Assembly (NCBI GenBank): GCA_035652815.1
Contig: DASRDB010000012.1
Coordinates: 334,877 to 398,876 of the forward strand
From: DASRDB01 sp035652815
GTDB lineage: Bacteria; Chloroflexota; Ktedonobacteria; Ktedonobacterales; Ktedonobacteraceae
Reading direction: 5' to 3'
DNA length: 64,000 nucleotides
Below, piece after piece: positions 51,991 to 60,960 of this stretch (position 1 is its first letter; every line of letters starts with the position of its first letter). The notes below the pieces were generated by a model. The model ran no database searches. It saw only the letters and a program-made list of their open reading frames with translations, and had not been told where the DNA came from. The translations under genes and the position numbers were made by a program.

Positions 51991-53619
51991 TTATGCTACA
52001 GGCGCAGCATCTGGCGCGGGTGAAGGTACTTCCTCTTCGCGCTCGGCCTTTGGACGACCGGGGAGCGTGAAGGCCAGGAAGATGGTGGCAACGGCCAGCC
52101 AGAAGGTCACGAGGTAGGCATCGTTCAGTCCGGCGTTGAAGTTGTGCTGGAAGATGGAGCCATGCGGATTGAAGATCTGGCCGATCAACTGACCCATCGC
52201 GGCTTTCGCTGCCGAAGCCGCCGGGACACCATGCTGCTGTAGCGCCTGCACCAGTTGGAGAAATTGCTTTCCCAGGCTGGTTGATGGATTGTGAATATCG
52301 CTGACGGCTGCATTCTGGTAGCTGGTGAACTGGTTGGTGAAGATGGTGCCGAGCATGGCGATACCGAAAGACTGGAAGACGTTGCGCGTAGCGTTGAGCA
52401 GCGAACTGGCGCGCGGCAACTGCATAGGTTTCAGGCCGGTCAGAGCCGTTGTAAGCGTGGTTTGCAGCACGCAGCCGAGCGCGACACCGCGAATAGCCAC
52501 GATCCACATCACATCGATATAGGGCGTATCAACCGTCAAATGGGCCAGTTCCCAGGTGTTGATGGCGAGCAGGATGCTGCCGAAAGCAATCAACCAGCGC
52601 CCGCCGACTTTGTTATAGAGCGCGCCCGCCAGTGGTGTCACAATGCCTGCCGAGATGGCAAGAGGCAGCACAAGCAAACCTGCCTCGAGCGGCGTGCGAC
52701 CGCGCAGGGTTTGCAGGTAAATGGGCAATAAGAATTCGGCTCCGAAGAGCGCGATAGAACTGACCCAACCGACTATATTGGCAAAAGCATAGGTGCGGCG
52801 CAGGAAGAGACGCAGATCAAGCAGAGGCTCCTTGACGCGCAACTCGACGATGACGAAGGCGATGAAGGCAGCGATACCTACGCCAAGCAGGATCAGAATG
52901 CGCTGTGATGTCCAGCCATCACTACCACCGCGCTGGATGGCATACAACAGTGTGCCGAAGCTGATTGTGGAAAGCAGGACGCCGGGGATGTCCAGGCGCG
53001 CAGCAGTGCCGCGCCGCGACTCGCGAAGCCAGAAACTGCCAAGCAGGATACCCGCAATACCTACAGGAATATTAATGAAAAAGATGTAGCGCCAGTCCAG
53101 GTATTGCACAAAGTAGCCGCCAAGCACAGGCCCACTGGCAGGAGCAACGATCAAGGGAATACCGTAGAGACCAAAGGCCACACCACGCTCCTTTTCAGCG
53201 AAAGCTCCAAACAGCAGCGAGATGCCGAGCGGTCCCAACATGCCGCCGCCAAGCCCTTGCAAAGCGCGGAAGGCCACCAGGAAAGGCAGCGAAGGCGAGA
53301 AGGCGCACAGAATCGACCCCGCGACAAACAGGCCAAGCGAAACGAGGTAGACGCGCTTGATGCCGAACCGTTCCGAGAACCAACCTGCCAGAGGGGTCAC
53401 AATACCCAGCGCCAGCACATAGGCCGTCAGAATGCCGTCTACCTGGTCTACCTTCGCGTTGAACACGCGCTGAAAGGTTGGTATAGCCACATTCACGGCA
53501 GTGGAGTCCAGAATCACCATGAATGTGCCAAATACCACTGAGATCAGCACTTTCCATTTATAATTCGGGTCGGAACTGGTTGCCGTACTCCGCGTATTTT
53601 CAGTCGTATTTGCTGCCAT
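51991..53619 (-). CDS. MFS multidrug transporter, DHA2 family (14-TM type)
   Basis: The 542-residue protein has 14 membrane segments as in EmrB/QacA: PTFQRVFNAKVDQVDGILTAY near 48, LAGWFSERFGIKRVYL near 76 (motif A) and ALQGLGGGMLGPLGISLLFG near 115. GLYGIPLIVAPASGPVLGGYF near 148 is motif C, diagnostic of antiporters. It should export drugs using proton exchange. ATG 53619 is six bases from AGGAGG. A TetR regulator is divergent-neighbouring in the same strand, and both promoters carry the same operator. Confidence 0.93.
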   Translation of the reverse strand: MAANTTENTRSTATSSDPNYKWKVLISVVFGTFMVILDSTAVNVAIPTFQRVFNAKVDQVDGILTAYVLALGIVTPLAGWFSERFGIKRVYLVSLGLFVAGSILCAFSPSLPFLVAFRALQGLGGGMLGPLGISLLFGAFAEKERGVAFGLYGIPLIVAPASGPVLGGYFVQYLDWRYIFFINIPVGIAGILLGSFWLRESRRGTAARLDIPGVLLSTISFGTLLYAIQRGGSDGWTSQRILILLGVGIAAFIAFVIVELRVKEPLLDLRLFLRRTYAFANIVGWVSSIALFGAEFLLPIYLQTLRGRTPLEAGLLVLPLAISAGIVTPLAGALYNKVGGRWLIAFGSILLAINTWELAHLTVDTPYIDVMWIVAIRGVALGCVLQTTLTTALTGLKPMQLPRASSLLNATRNVFQSFGIAMLGTIFTNQFTSYQNAAVSDIHNPSTSLGKQFLQLVQALQQHGVPAASAAKAAMGQLIGQIFNPHGSIFQHNFNAGLNDAYLVTFWLAVATIFLAFTLPGRPKAEREEEVPSPAPDAAPVA

Positions 53620-53649
53620 CATTAACCTCCTCAGAATTATTGCTCTTCC

Positions 53650-53663
53650 TTATCACTTGATAA
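53650..53663. promoter_or_regulatory. TetR-type operator upstream of the MFS gene
   Basis: TTATCACTTGATAA is a 14-bp near-palindrome between the TetR stop and the MFS start. One base differs from the operator at 54347. A TetR dimer probably binds here to block the MFS gene. Confidence 0.7.
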
Positions 53664-53704
53664 ATGAAGAGCAAAAAACGGGTAATTTTATCAGTGTTTT
53701 CTGC

Positions 53705-54334
53705 TTATTCGGCAGGCCTGGCTAAGCCATGAAAGATAATTTGTGTCACCAGCGAGACCAGTTCGCCATCATTTAATTGCATAAATTCGCGATGACCACG
53801 CGGGAGCAGGGTGGAGATCATGCTGATAAAGAGAAAGGCGGCTATGCTGGGATCGCTGCCCTGCTGTTTGCTATTTCGTAACTCTCCACTAAGCTGTCCC
53901 TCTTGAAAGAGTGAGGCAATGGGCGCGATAATGCTTTCCTGGAAGGCCTTGCTCAAGGTCATCCTGGCTTCCGGCGAGAGTTCGTGTCGAATATCATGCA
54001 GCATCAAGGTATGATCGTGCTGCGTGCTGCTCAGCAGGTAAAGAGCAACACGACGCAATCGCTCCTCAAGCGTGTCACTCCGCCGCGCGATGCGCTCTAA
54101 CGCCACCTGCGTTTTGCTCAGTTCTTCCAGTGCCATCGCCACATATAGCTCCTGCTTATCTTTGAAGTGGTGATAGAGCGCGGGCTGAGTCAGACCGCAG
54201 GCATCCGCTATTTGCCGTGTAGAAATAGCTCTATAACCATATTCCATGAATAACTGCTGCGCTACGCGCAAGATGGTGCGCCGCGTTTCCTCTGCCTCTT
54301 CCTGGGCATGCTGTTTGCGCTGCTTGCTAACCAT
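53705..54334 (-). CDS. TetR/AcrR-family regulator of the MFS pump
   Basis: The 209-residue protein has the TetR helix-turn-helix (AQQLFMEYGYRAISTRQIADACGLTQPALYHHFKDKQELY, residues about 27-65) and a ligand domain with QHDHTLMLHDIRHELSPE near 105. It lies upstream of the MFS gene in the same direction. Its own promoter and that of the pump share the TTATC-N4-GATAA palindrome, so it likely represses both until a drug binds. Confidence 0.93.
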   Translation of the reverse strand: MVSKQRKQHAQEEAEETRRTILRVAQQLFMEYGYRAISTRQIADACGLTQPALYHHFKDKQELYVAMALEELSKTQVALERIARRSDTLEERLRRVALYLLSSTQHDHTLMLHDIRHELSPEARMTLSKAFQESIIAPIASLFQEGQLSGELRNSKQQGSDPSIAAFLFISMISTLLPRGHREFMQLNDGELVSLVTQIIFHGLARPAE

Positions 54335-54346
54335 ATTGCTTTCTCC

Positions 54347-54360
54347 TTATCAATTGATAA
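54347..54360. promoter_or_regulatory. TetR-type autoregulatory operator
   Basis: TTATCAATTGATAA is a perfect 14-bp palindrome, 12 bp before the TetR start codon and overlapping its promoter. It is the same site as at 53650 with one base difference. Confidence 0.75.
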
Positions 54361-54429
54361 GTATAATATGAAAAAATTAGAAAGGTCAAGAGGACATCAC
54401 AAAACGGGTGAGCGTTAGACTTTTGCGGG

Positions 54430-54477
54430 GAGAGGGAACGGAAGACATCCCCTTGCGGATGTCTTCCGTTCCCTCTC
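54430..54477. repeat. Family A-like palindrome / terminator
   Basis: GAGAGGGAACGGAAGACATC (54430-) pairs perfectly over 21 bp with the complement ending 54477, around loop CCTTGC. The core CCTTGCGGATG matches family A while the outer arms are different. It lies 18 bp downstream of the HNH lipoprotein stop codon. Confidence 0.85.
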
Positions 54478-54494
54478 CTGGGATGTCAGGAAAA

Positions 54495-55088
54495 TCAATG
54501 TGACATGCGGTTATAGACAGCCAACCAGTTAGTAGCAATTTCCACCTGGGCCTCCTGAAGCGACATTGCGCCAGAGCAAACCTGGTCATGCAGGTAGTTC
54601 TCAACCTGGTCTTTCTGGTGGAAGCCAGGAGTGGGAGAGGCCGCTTCCGGCCACAGGTTAGAGATATCGTTAGAACCACCTAACTCCAGGCTAACCAGGT
54701 GATCTACCTCGTACTCTCCTGCCGAATGATGATAGATGCCATATTCCGCGTATACCTGATTTTTTTCGCTGGTCGGCACGTTGCGTACTGAGCGAGAATA
54801 GCCCGGCTGGCAGATCTGATCCTTTGTAACATTGGGAAAGATATCGCCGGGTGTGCATTCAGGGTCTTGCAGTGCGCCCCGGGCCGTACAGCCGGATGTT
54901 TTGGTCTGTACGCCCCAGTGCGGCGTACCTGTAGTGGGGGTGGGCGTGATACCCGTTCCGGTTCCAGGCCCCGAAACATTGATGGTGCAGCTTGCCACGA
55001 GCAGACACAGTAAGGTCAGAAAAAGCGCGGGCAAAACGGTAAAGCGCGAACCGGTGCCTGAATGAAGAGAGAAAAGACGACGATGCAT
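54495..55088 (-). CDS. Secreted lipoprotein with HNH-like nuclease domain
   Basis: The 197-residue protein has a signal segment ending in lipobox LVASC near residue 34, then a Thr/Pro-rich linker. A C-terminal domain has YEVDHLVSLELGGSNDISNLWPE near 128 and HQKDQVENYLHDQVC near 155. The DHLVSLELGGS...NLWP pattern is HNH-endonuclease-like (His-Asn-His spacing), but one should check it cuts DNA. Being on the outer face, it may degrade environmental DNA. Four cysteines flank the domain. Confidence 0.8.
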   Translation of the reverse strand: MHRRLFSLHSGTGSRFTVLPALFLTLLCLLVASCTINVSGPGTGTGITPTPTTGTPHWGVQTKTSGCTARGALQDPECTPGDIFPNVTKDQICQPGYSRSVRNVPTSEKNQVYAEYGIYHHSAGEYEVDHLVSLELGGSNDISNLWPEAASPTPGFHQKDQVENYLHDQVCSGAMSLQEAQVEIATNWLAVYNRMSH

Positions 55089-55131
55089 GGAGCGTTCCTC
55101 CTTGTGTTGTCACGACGCAGTATATATATCA

Positions 55132-55989
55132 TTACTCAGACTGCAAAACAAGCCACGTCGAGTCAAAATGTTTTGCCTGCAAGTTCTGGCTCGTAATCCA
55201 GTAGTAGAGCATACCGGTATCCCCCCAGCGCATGTTGGCCTGCTCATCCGAGTCCACCTGGAGCAGGAGCAACCAGTCATTAGCGGTCTTTAAAAGGTCC
55301 TGGGCGCGTGGGTCGCTGCTATCGGTGATACCATGCGAGACAAGCTGGCACTGCGAACGCATATCGTCCTGAATGGTATCGGCAAAGCCCAGCATACGGT
55401 TATGCGGCTCAGCCATTTCCTGCTGGGAATAGAGCGTCGAGAGCAGCTTTTCATACTGCTGCTGTTCTGCCTGCGTCCAATCAAAGTGCGAAATATCAAG
55501 CTCCGGCTGCTGAGACACCGTAATCTCGCTGGCAAAACGAATCGAACATGCATGAAAACGACTACTCGCCGGAAGCGCATTCGGAGCAGTTGCGCGGCTC
55601 AGCTTGTTCTGAACATTATCCGAGAAAAGAACAGACCAGCCGCCCTTATCCGAAGGCTGATCGCCATAAGTCTGCTGCTTCGCATCATAGAAAAACCACA
55701 GCATCCCACTCGCAGGCAACAATTTCTGCGTATCATAAGGATGCGTCTCATCCAGCCGAATCTGTGCAATAAACGATTGTGGCACGCCCTGCCACTCCGG
55801 CCATGCCGTTCCAGCAGGCAGATCAGGCAATCCCCCCAACTTCGATGCTCCCACCTGCAAAGTCTGCTCATCCACCGCAGTTGTATGAAGACGAATAGAG
55901 TTCCGCACGAGATAATCGATATCCTTTGTCACCCGCGCCAGTCCCGCCCCAACCAGCGCCACCTGGAACGTAGCTTTGTCTAAAGGCAT
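55132..55989 (-). CDS. YwqG-like DUF1963 protein
   Basis: The 285-residue protein has LQVGASKLGGLPDLPAGTAWPEW near residue 44 and FIAQIRLDE near 72. Phe-Tyr-rich strands such as LWFFYDAKQQTYGDQP follow, then the C-terminal GDTGMLYYWI. This fits the DUF1963/YwqG family, whose function is unknown. It lies near the HNH lipoprotein with only 43 bp between the genes, same strand. Confidence 0.85.
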   Translation of the reverse strand: MPLDKATFQVALVGAGLARVTKDIDYLVRNSIRLHTTAVDEQTLQVGASKLGGLPDLPAGTAWPEWQGVPQSFIAQIRLDETHPYDTQKLLPASGMLWFFYDAKQQTYGDQPSDKGGWSVLFSDNVQNKLSRATAPNALPASSRFHACSIRFASEITVSQQPELDISHFDWTQAEQQQYEKLLSTLYSQQEMAEPHNRMLGFADTIQDDMRSQCQLVSHGITDSSDPRAQDLLKTANDWLLLLQVDSDEQANMRWGDTGMLYYWITSQNLQAKHFDSTWLVLQSE

Positions 55990-56275
55990 AGTAGCTAGCC
56001 CTCCTGCATGTACAAAATATTGCGCCCTCGCCCTTACTAAAGAGAACGAGCAAGCGTGCGCGTTTCACCGAAGTGCGCTTTGATTGGAAGTATAGGTGGG
56101 GGTGGGGGGAAAAGGCAAGTCAACAAGGGAATGGATGGGTGAGGGAGAGAGAGTTGCTCAAGGAAGCATGTAGCAGAAGATACACAAGAATGAGATGGAA
56201 TAAGAGCGGTATGGTTCGCTACTTCCCCCTTGAGCGAATGCGTTCTGTTAGTTTAGCATCAGCGAACAGCAGGAA

Positions 56276-57046
56276 TTAATCTGACTGCTTAACTTTTGCT
56301 GGCTGCTGTTCTATTTTTCTGTGCCTACGACAGAATTTTACGAACTCCTTAACTTCACTTTTGGAACGGAGATGAATGAGTACTGGTTCGGGCGATTTTC
56401 TGTGAAAAAGCTCTGCAAAAGTAGAAAAATCCTTTCTAACCTTTCTCATAGGAAAAGGAAATCCCTCCATAGGTAATGCCCATATTGACGTTGTCATCAG
56501 AGCGAATGCTAAACTGGGAACAAAACTCGTGATTTCTCCCAACGTTCCATCGGGGAAAGTTGAATTCTCCAGGTCTTCGGGTGCCTTGCCTGTAAAATAC
56601 GTGATTTTTCGAACCAGGTCTTTTCTGTCTTTTTCAGGAAATGTCCAGAAGACCTTTTTGATATAACGCCAGTTCAGCCGATCCTTGCATTCGGAAGGAA
56701 AATCTGGAAGCGACCAACCGAAATAAAAGAGAAAGAGTCTGACGAAGTGCCTTTTAATTACTCGAGAAAGGCAGAGCCAACGAGACATATCTAGAAAAAT
56801 AATGGTATCAGCCTCTCTCAGGCGGATATCGGATGTGTTTAGATATGTCCCGTCGATGATCCATTTTTTCACGGTTTGAAGAATGTGTTGCTGGAACTTT
56901 ATCCAGTCTTCTTGAGGTATTCCCTCCCAGCCCTGCTGCCAGAAGTACCAATCTAGGTGAACAACCTCAATCTTGAGGATATCACCGAGTTGTCGCGCAA
57001 GCGTTGATTTACCTGCGCCGGGCGACCCGACAATGGCGATTTTCAT
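56276..57046 (-). CDS. FlaR-like adenylate kinase-family protein
   Basis: The 256-residue protein starts with Walker A GSPGAGKST (residues 8-16), then LDWYFWQQGWEGIPQEDW, a WIIDGTYLNTSDIRLREADTIIFLD stretch and RDLVRKI-like helices. These match the DNA-topology-modulation protein FlaR family. The expected C-terminal part (HRKSPEPVLIHLRSKSEVKEF) comes after an in-frame insertion of about 60 residues (TYFTGKAPEDLENS to ALPMEGFPFP). The substrate is unknown. Confidence 0.78.
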   Translation of the reverse strand: MKIAIVGSPGAGKSTLARQLGDILKIEVVHLDWYFWQQGWEGIPQEDWIKFQQHILQTVKKWIIDGTYLNTSDIRLREADTIIFLDMSRWLCLSRVIKRHFVRLFLFYFGWSLPDFPSECKDRLNWRYIKKVFWTFPEKDRKDLVRKITYFTGKAPEDLENSTFPDGTLGEITSFVPSLAFALMTTSIWALPMEGFPFPMRKVRKDFSTFAELFHRKSPEPVLIHLRSKSEVKEFVKFCRRHRKIEQQPAKVKQSD

Positions 57047-57123
57047 ACATACGACCTCCCATTCATTAAGTGTTGAAATAGCGTTGCCTGATTGATGACC
57101 AAGAGCCAGTTACTAAAGGAAGA

Positions 57124-60100
57124 TTATTTCTTGTGCCTTGCTCTGGTGGTCATAGCGCGTTGTTCAAATGCACGCGCCTCGTGTTCTCGCCTGGTTTTGC
57201 GAAGGAGATGAGCATACTGCTCCAGGCTGGCGGCTAGATCACGATGTTCGGAGCCAGGAGCTTCTTCCCGGATATTGAGCGCGTTTAGCAACAATGGCTC
57301 AGCTTCTTCATACCTTTGCATATCAATATAAAGTTGAGCCAGGTTACTGCTGGTATTGGCTGTATAAGGATGCTGAGAACCCAGAGCATTTATGCGAATA
57401 GCGAGTGCTTCCTTATACAAAGCCTCTGCTTGGCTATACTCACGTAAAGCGTGATGAATTTTTGCCAGATTCTCCAGATTGTAAGCCACATAAGGATGAT
57501 CCGGCCCGAGCGTTTCTTTGCGAATTTCTAAAGACCGTTCGATTAAAGGTTTTGCCTCCTGATAATTGCCTTGAGCCATGTATAGTTCACTCAGACCGCT
57601 TAGTATGAGAGCTACGCGAGGATGTTTACTACCTGGCGTATTCTCGCAGATAGCCATAGCCCGGTTGTAATATGCTTCGGCTTCTGGATATTTTCTAAGC
57701 GCCTGGTAGAGTCTGGCTATATTTCTAAGCGTATCTGCTGTATCAGGATGATTAGCGGCTAACTTCTGCTCCTGGATGCTCAAAGCCTGCTCGCTAAGGT
57801 CTATTGCCTCGGAATACTTTCCTTGAGAATGGTAAAGCTTTGCCAGTCCAACCAGGTTTCGGGCCGTATCCGGGTGATCAACACCGAGAACGTTTTCCCG
57901 GATTTCAAGAGCTTGTCGGTAATACAATTCTGCCTTGTCAAATTGTGCCTGTGCCCGGTATAAGCGTGCCAGGTTATTCAGAACCTCGGCGATGTGAGGA
58001 TGTTCTTTACCATAGGCATTGAGAAAGATATTGTGCGAACTCCAGTACAATTGTTCGGCATCCGAATACCAGCCCATACGGCGGTACACTAACGCTAAGT
58101 CATTAAGGGTATGAGCTACGTCAGGATGTTCATCACCAAGTATTTTTTGCTGGATACTTAACGCCTGCTTGTACAGTTCTTCTGCTGGCTTATAGTATCC
58201 CATCGTGCTATTTAATTCGGCTAGATGGGCTAGACTGGCTGCAACTTCACGGTTTTCCGTCGTAAAGACTTTCTGGCGAATATCCAGGGCCTGACGGTAA
58301 AGTTTTTCGGCCTCGGAATATTTACCTAAAGCATAGTAGAGTTGCCCCAGGTGGTCGAGGCTGGCTGCGGTTCCAGGTTCTTGCAATCCTAAAGTGCGCT
58401 GGCGAATATCACGGCCCTGCTCCAATAGCGGCCTGGCTTGTAGATATTTACCTTGAGCCAGATATAAGAGGCCAAGTTCACTTACCGTAATGGCTGTCTC
58501 AGGCTTATCTGATAACTGAAGCTGCTCTTGTATAGAAAGGGCAGATTGTAAAAGCTCTTCAGCAAGCGCATATTGGGCATGCTCAATCAGATAATGGCTG
58601 GCTCTTGTGAACAGATCAGCCGCTTCTGAAATGACAACTTCCAGTTGTTTGATAGAAGCCATGCCTGCTTGAACGTGGGGAATGTAACGTTGGCATTTAG
58701 ACCATGTTTCTGGATCGACTTCAGGAAAGACTTGATTAAGCACGCGAATAACATACTCTGCCCATATCCGTTGTTCGTTCTCAGGCAGACTGTCTTTGAG
58801 TACTACCTGTACGAGACGATGGGTACTCAGTACTTGCTCGTCAGGTATGCGGCGTATAAGCGAATAACGCATCAACAGTTGAATAGCTTCGTTGAATTGA
58901 AATGGATCACTTATTTCTGACAAAGAGGTCGCATCAAGTGCGGATACGCCGAGAATAATCATTTCCTCGGGAATAGCTTCAGGATCGAAAAAAGCCAGTA
59001 AACGAAGTAAATCGGCTGCTATAGGGTTTTGTCGCATGATTTGCTCGAACGAGAGCGACAATGTGGCAGCAACCGACTCGGGATGATCTGTGGGAAGGAT
59101 TCCGCGTCTCTGTAAAAGTTCTTTATGCCGGGATTGATAAAGATCAAGATACCCTTTTAAGCCGCAGCGTGTCTCCTCAATGTATGCTCCTGCCTGATCA
59201 ATAGCAAGTGGAAGTCCATCTGTTGCTTCAACGATTTCGTGAGCAAGCGCAAGCTCTTCTTTTGTTAGCTCGCGCGTGGCTGTATTGTCAGAATTGAGAA
59301 TCCTGATGCGGCGCATAAGAAATAGTACTCCCTCTTCCCTCTCCATCTTTTCCACTTCTATAGTTTGAGCAATTGACCCAAGAGCGTGTTGTCTTGTTGT
59401 GATAAGAATACTGCCTTCTCCCAGTCTTGGAAGAAAGCCTTCAACAAGCTGAGGATCATCAACATTATCAAAAATCAGTAACCAGTTCTTATTAAGCGCG
59501 AACCAACGTTTGACCACATTAACAACGATGAGTTGATCCTGGTCTTTTTCTGTTAGATCTAGCAGCGCTGCTAGCATAAAGAAATCAGCGACTAGCGAAT
59601 CGTAAGTTGAAGCATTTACCCATAGGACAGCCTGGTAATTATCTCGATAGCGGTAAGCATATTCTACTGCCACCTGCGTTTTGCCAATGCCACCAAGTCC
59701 ACTAATTGCCTGTGTTTGGGTTAAGGCTGCCATTTTATTGGTGTTAAGTATAGTATACAGTTGATGTAATAATACTTCTCGTCCCGTAAAGAAAGGGTTG
59801 CGTCTGTAAGGAACGTTCCAGTGCCTGGTACCTGTTTGCTGCTCAGTTGAAGAGGTTGTGGGAATTTCAATGGTTTGCTTTTTTTCTTCGCTTTTCACAA
59901 ACCCTAATTCTTCGAGGGTTTTCCCAAATTGTTTTGCGAGCGACTGCCTATAATAAGGCCCAGGAGTGGTAGAGCCTTTTTCCCAACGGCTGATATTTAC
60001 TTGTGTGGTGCCGATTTTGTCAGCCAGTTCTTCCTGGGACCAGCCACGCTTTTCGCGTTCAAGTCGAATCCGGCTACCTATCTCCTTCGATACTCTTTTC

Positions 60101-60126
60101 GTATCAGGAGGTTCCTCTGTTTTCAT
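57124..60126 (-). CDS. XRE-NB-ARC-TPR STAND regulator
   Basis: The 1000-residue protein has an XRE helix-turn-helix (about 15-72). An NB-ARC domain follows, with P-loop GLGGIGKTQVA near 145, WLLIFDNVDD near 212 and TTRQHALG near 242. The C-terminal half has about eleven kinesin-light-chain-type TPRs of 42 residues (AAEKLYRQALDIRQ, HPDTARNL). This is the signal-transduction ATPase class that oligomerises on binding a ligand. It may be a transcription regulator or a defence-type sensor. The divergent double-zinc-finger gene 356 bp upstream could be a target. Confidence 0.9.
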   Translation of the reverse strand: MKTEEPPDTKRVSKEIGSRIRLEREKRGWSQEELADKIGTTQVNISRWEKGSTTPGPYYRQSLAKQFGKTLEELGFVKSEEKKQTIEIPTTSSTEQQTGTRHWNVPYRRNPFFTGREVLLHQLYTILNTNKMAALTQTQAISGLGGIGKTQVAVEYAYRYRDNYQAVLWVNASTYDSLVADFFMLAALLDLTEKDQDQLIVVNVVKRWFALNKNWLLIFDNVDDPQLVEGFLPRLGEGSILITTRQHALGSIAQTIEVEKMEREEGVLFLMRRIRILNSDNTATRELTKEELALAHEIVEATDGLPLAIDQAGAYIEETRCGLKGYLDLYQSRHKELLQRRGILPTDHPESVAATLSLSFEQIMRQNPIAADLLRLLAFFDPEAIPEEMIILGVSALDATSLSEISDPFQFNEAIQLLMRYSLIRRIPDEQVLSTHRLVQVVLKDSLPENEQRIWAEYVIRVLNQVFPEVDPETWSKCQRYIPHVQAGMASIKQLEVVISEAADLFTRASHYLIEHAQYALAEELLQSALSIQEQLQLSDKPETAITVSELGLLYLAQGKYLQARPLLEQGRDIRQRTLGLQEPGTAASLDHLGQLYYALGKYSEAEKLYRQALDIRQKVFTTENREVAASLAHLAELNSTMGYYKPAEELYKQALSIQQKILGDEHPDVAHTLNDLALVYRRMGWYSDAEQLYWSSHNIFLNAYGKEHPHIAEVLNNLARLYRAQAQFDKAELYYRQALEIRENVLGVDHPDTARNLVGLAKLYHSQGKYSEAIDLSEQALSIQEQKLAANHPDTADTLRNIARLYQALRKYPEAEAYYNRAMAICENTPGSKHPRVALILSGLSELYMAQGNYQEAKPLIERSLEIRKETLGPDHPYVAYNLENLAKIHHALREYSQAEALYKEALAIRINALGSQHPYTANTSSNLAQLYIDMQRYEEAEPLLLNALNIREEAPGSEHRDLAASLEQYAHLLRKTRREHEARAFEQRAMTTRARHKK

Positions 60127-60482
60127 CTTACATTTCCCGGGATACTACTCTCATTCCCACAATAAAAGGCGCATTTTCCAGAGTGAACATTTGAAAATGG
60201 ACTTGTTACTTCTTGTGTATAGAAATGATATGAACATGATATATAAGATAGCCTGTATATTATAAGAGTGACATGAATTAGTCAATAGGATGAGACGTCA
60301 ATTTTATTAACAACAGGAAAAAAGCCGTTGGAACGACTACCTCGAAGAAGTGTTGGTATAAGATAGTATCCGCTTAGTATAAGACGATGAGAAGACGTAA
60401 AACGTAAAAGTATATTAAGGTGGCAAAACTTTTTGGTGATAGCCAACGTATATTGGTACTGATGAGAAGGAGGACAACTGCT
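60127..60482. other. Divergent promoter region
   Basis: This stretch lies between the STAND regulator and the double zinc-finger gene. It is AT-rich with no gene. TATAAGAC-type sequences near 60355-60390 are possible promoter elements but no clean -35/-10 pair stands out. Confidence 0.5.
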
Positions 60483-60938
60483 ATGAAAGGAAAAACGAGA
60501 GGGCCATCTAGAATGTCAGACCTTGATTTGTTCTCTTTTCCTCATGTGGTAGACGACTTAACTCGTCTCTTCAAGGAAGGTTGGCAGCCGGAACCAGAGG
60601 AGTTCGCACGTTTGGAAAATCATATTGCTACCTGTACTCTATGTCTGGAGAATCTTAGCATATTGTTACTTGCGAATAAAGGTACTCAAGAACAGGCAAT
60701 TCTTAACCAGTTAAAGGAAATACTTCATGGAAAGCGGTTACTGGAAGACCTGAGCGGTTATGCAGATACACTGGAGCGATTAGGGAGACGGGCAGCCAGG
60801 AAAGAATATCCCAGGTTTGCTGAACATGTGAAGCTTTGCAAGGTCTGCCAGAAAGAAGTAGAAATTACACGAAAACTTATTCGTGAGGCAGACAAGGATG
60901 GATTACTTGTACCGGCAGAAGAAGCTAGTCGCCGCTAG
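60483..60938 (+). CDS. Small protein with two anti-sigma-type zinc motifs
   Basis: The 151-residue protein starts at ATG 60483, nine bases from AGGAGG. It carries H47-x3-C51-x2-C54 (HIATCTLC) and H115-x3-C119-x2-C122 (HVKLCKVC), the zinc-binding anti-sigma (ZAS/zf-HC2) signature in duplicate, with helical segments between. No membrane segment follows, so it would be a soluble anti-sigma or zinc protein. It ends 22 bp from the convergent ECF sigma gene. An alternative start is the ATG at 60513. Confidence 0.65.
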   Translation: MKGKTRGPSRMSDLDLFSFPHVVDDLTRLFKEGWQPEPEEFARLENHIATCTLCLENLSILLLANKGTQEQAILNQLKEILHGKRLLEDLSGYADTLERLGRRAARKEYPRFAEHVKLCKVCQKEVEITRKLIREADKDGLLVPAEEASRR

Positions 60939-60960
60939 TAACATTGGTTATGGCCCTCTT

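Noticed and set aside
51869..52507. N-terminal extension of the DUF488 frame
   Set aside because: The extension would overlap the MFS gene in another frame and is arginine-rich nonsense. The conserved start MHTLYTIGHS is at 51868.
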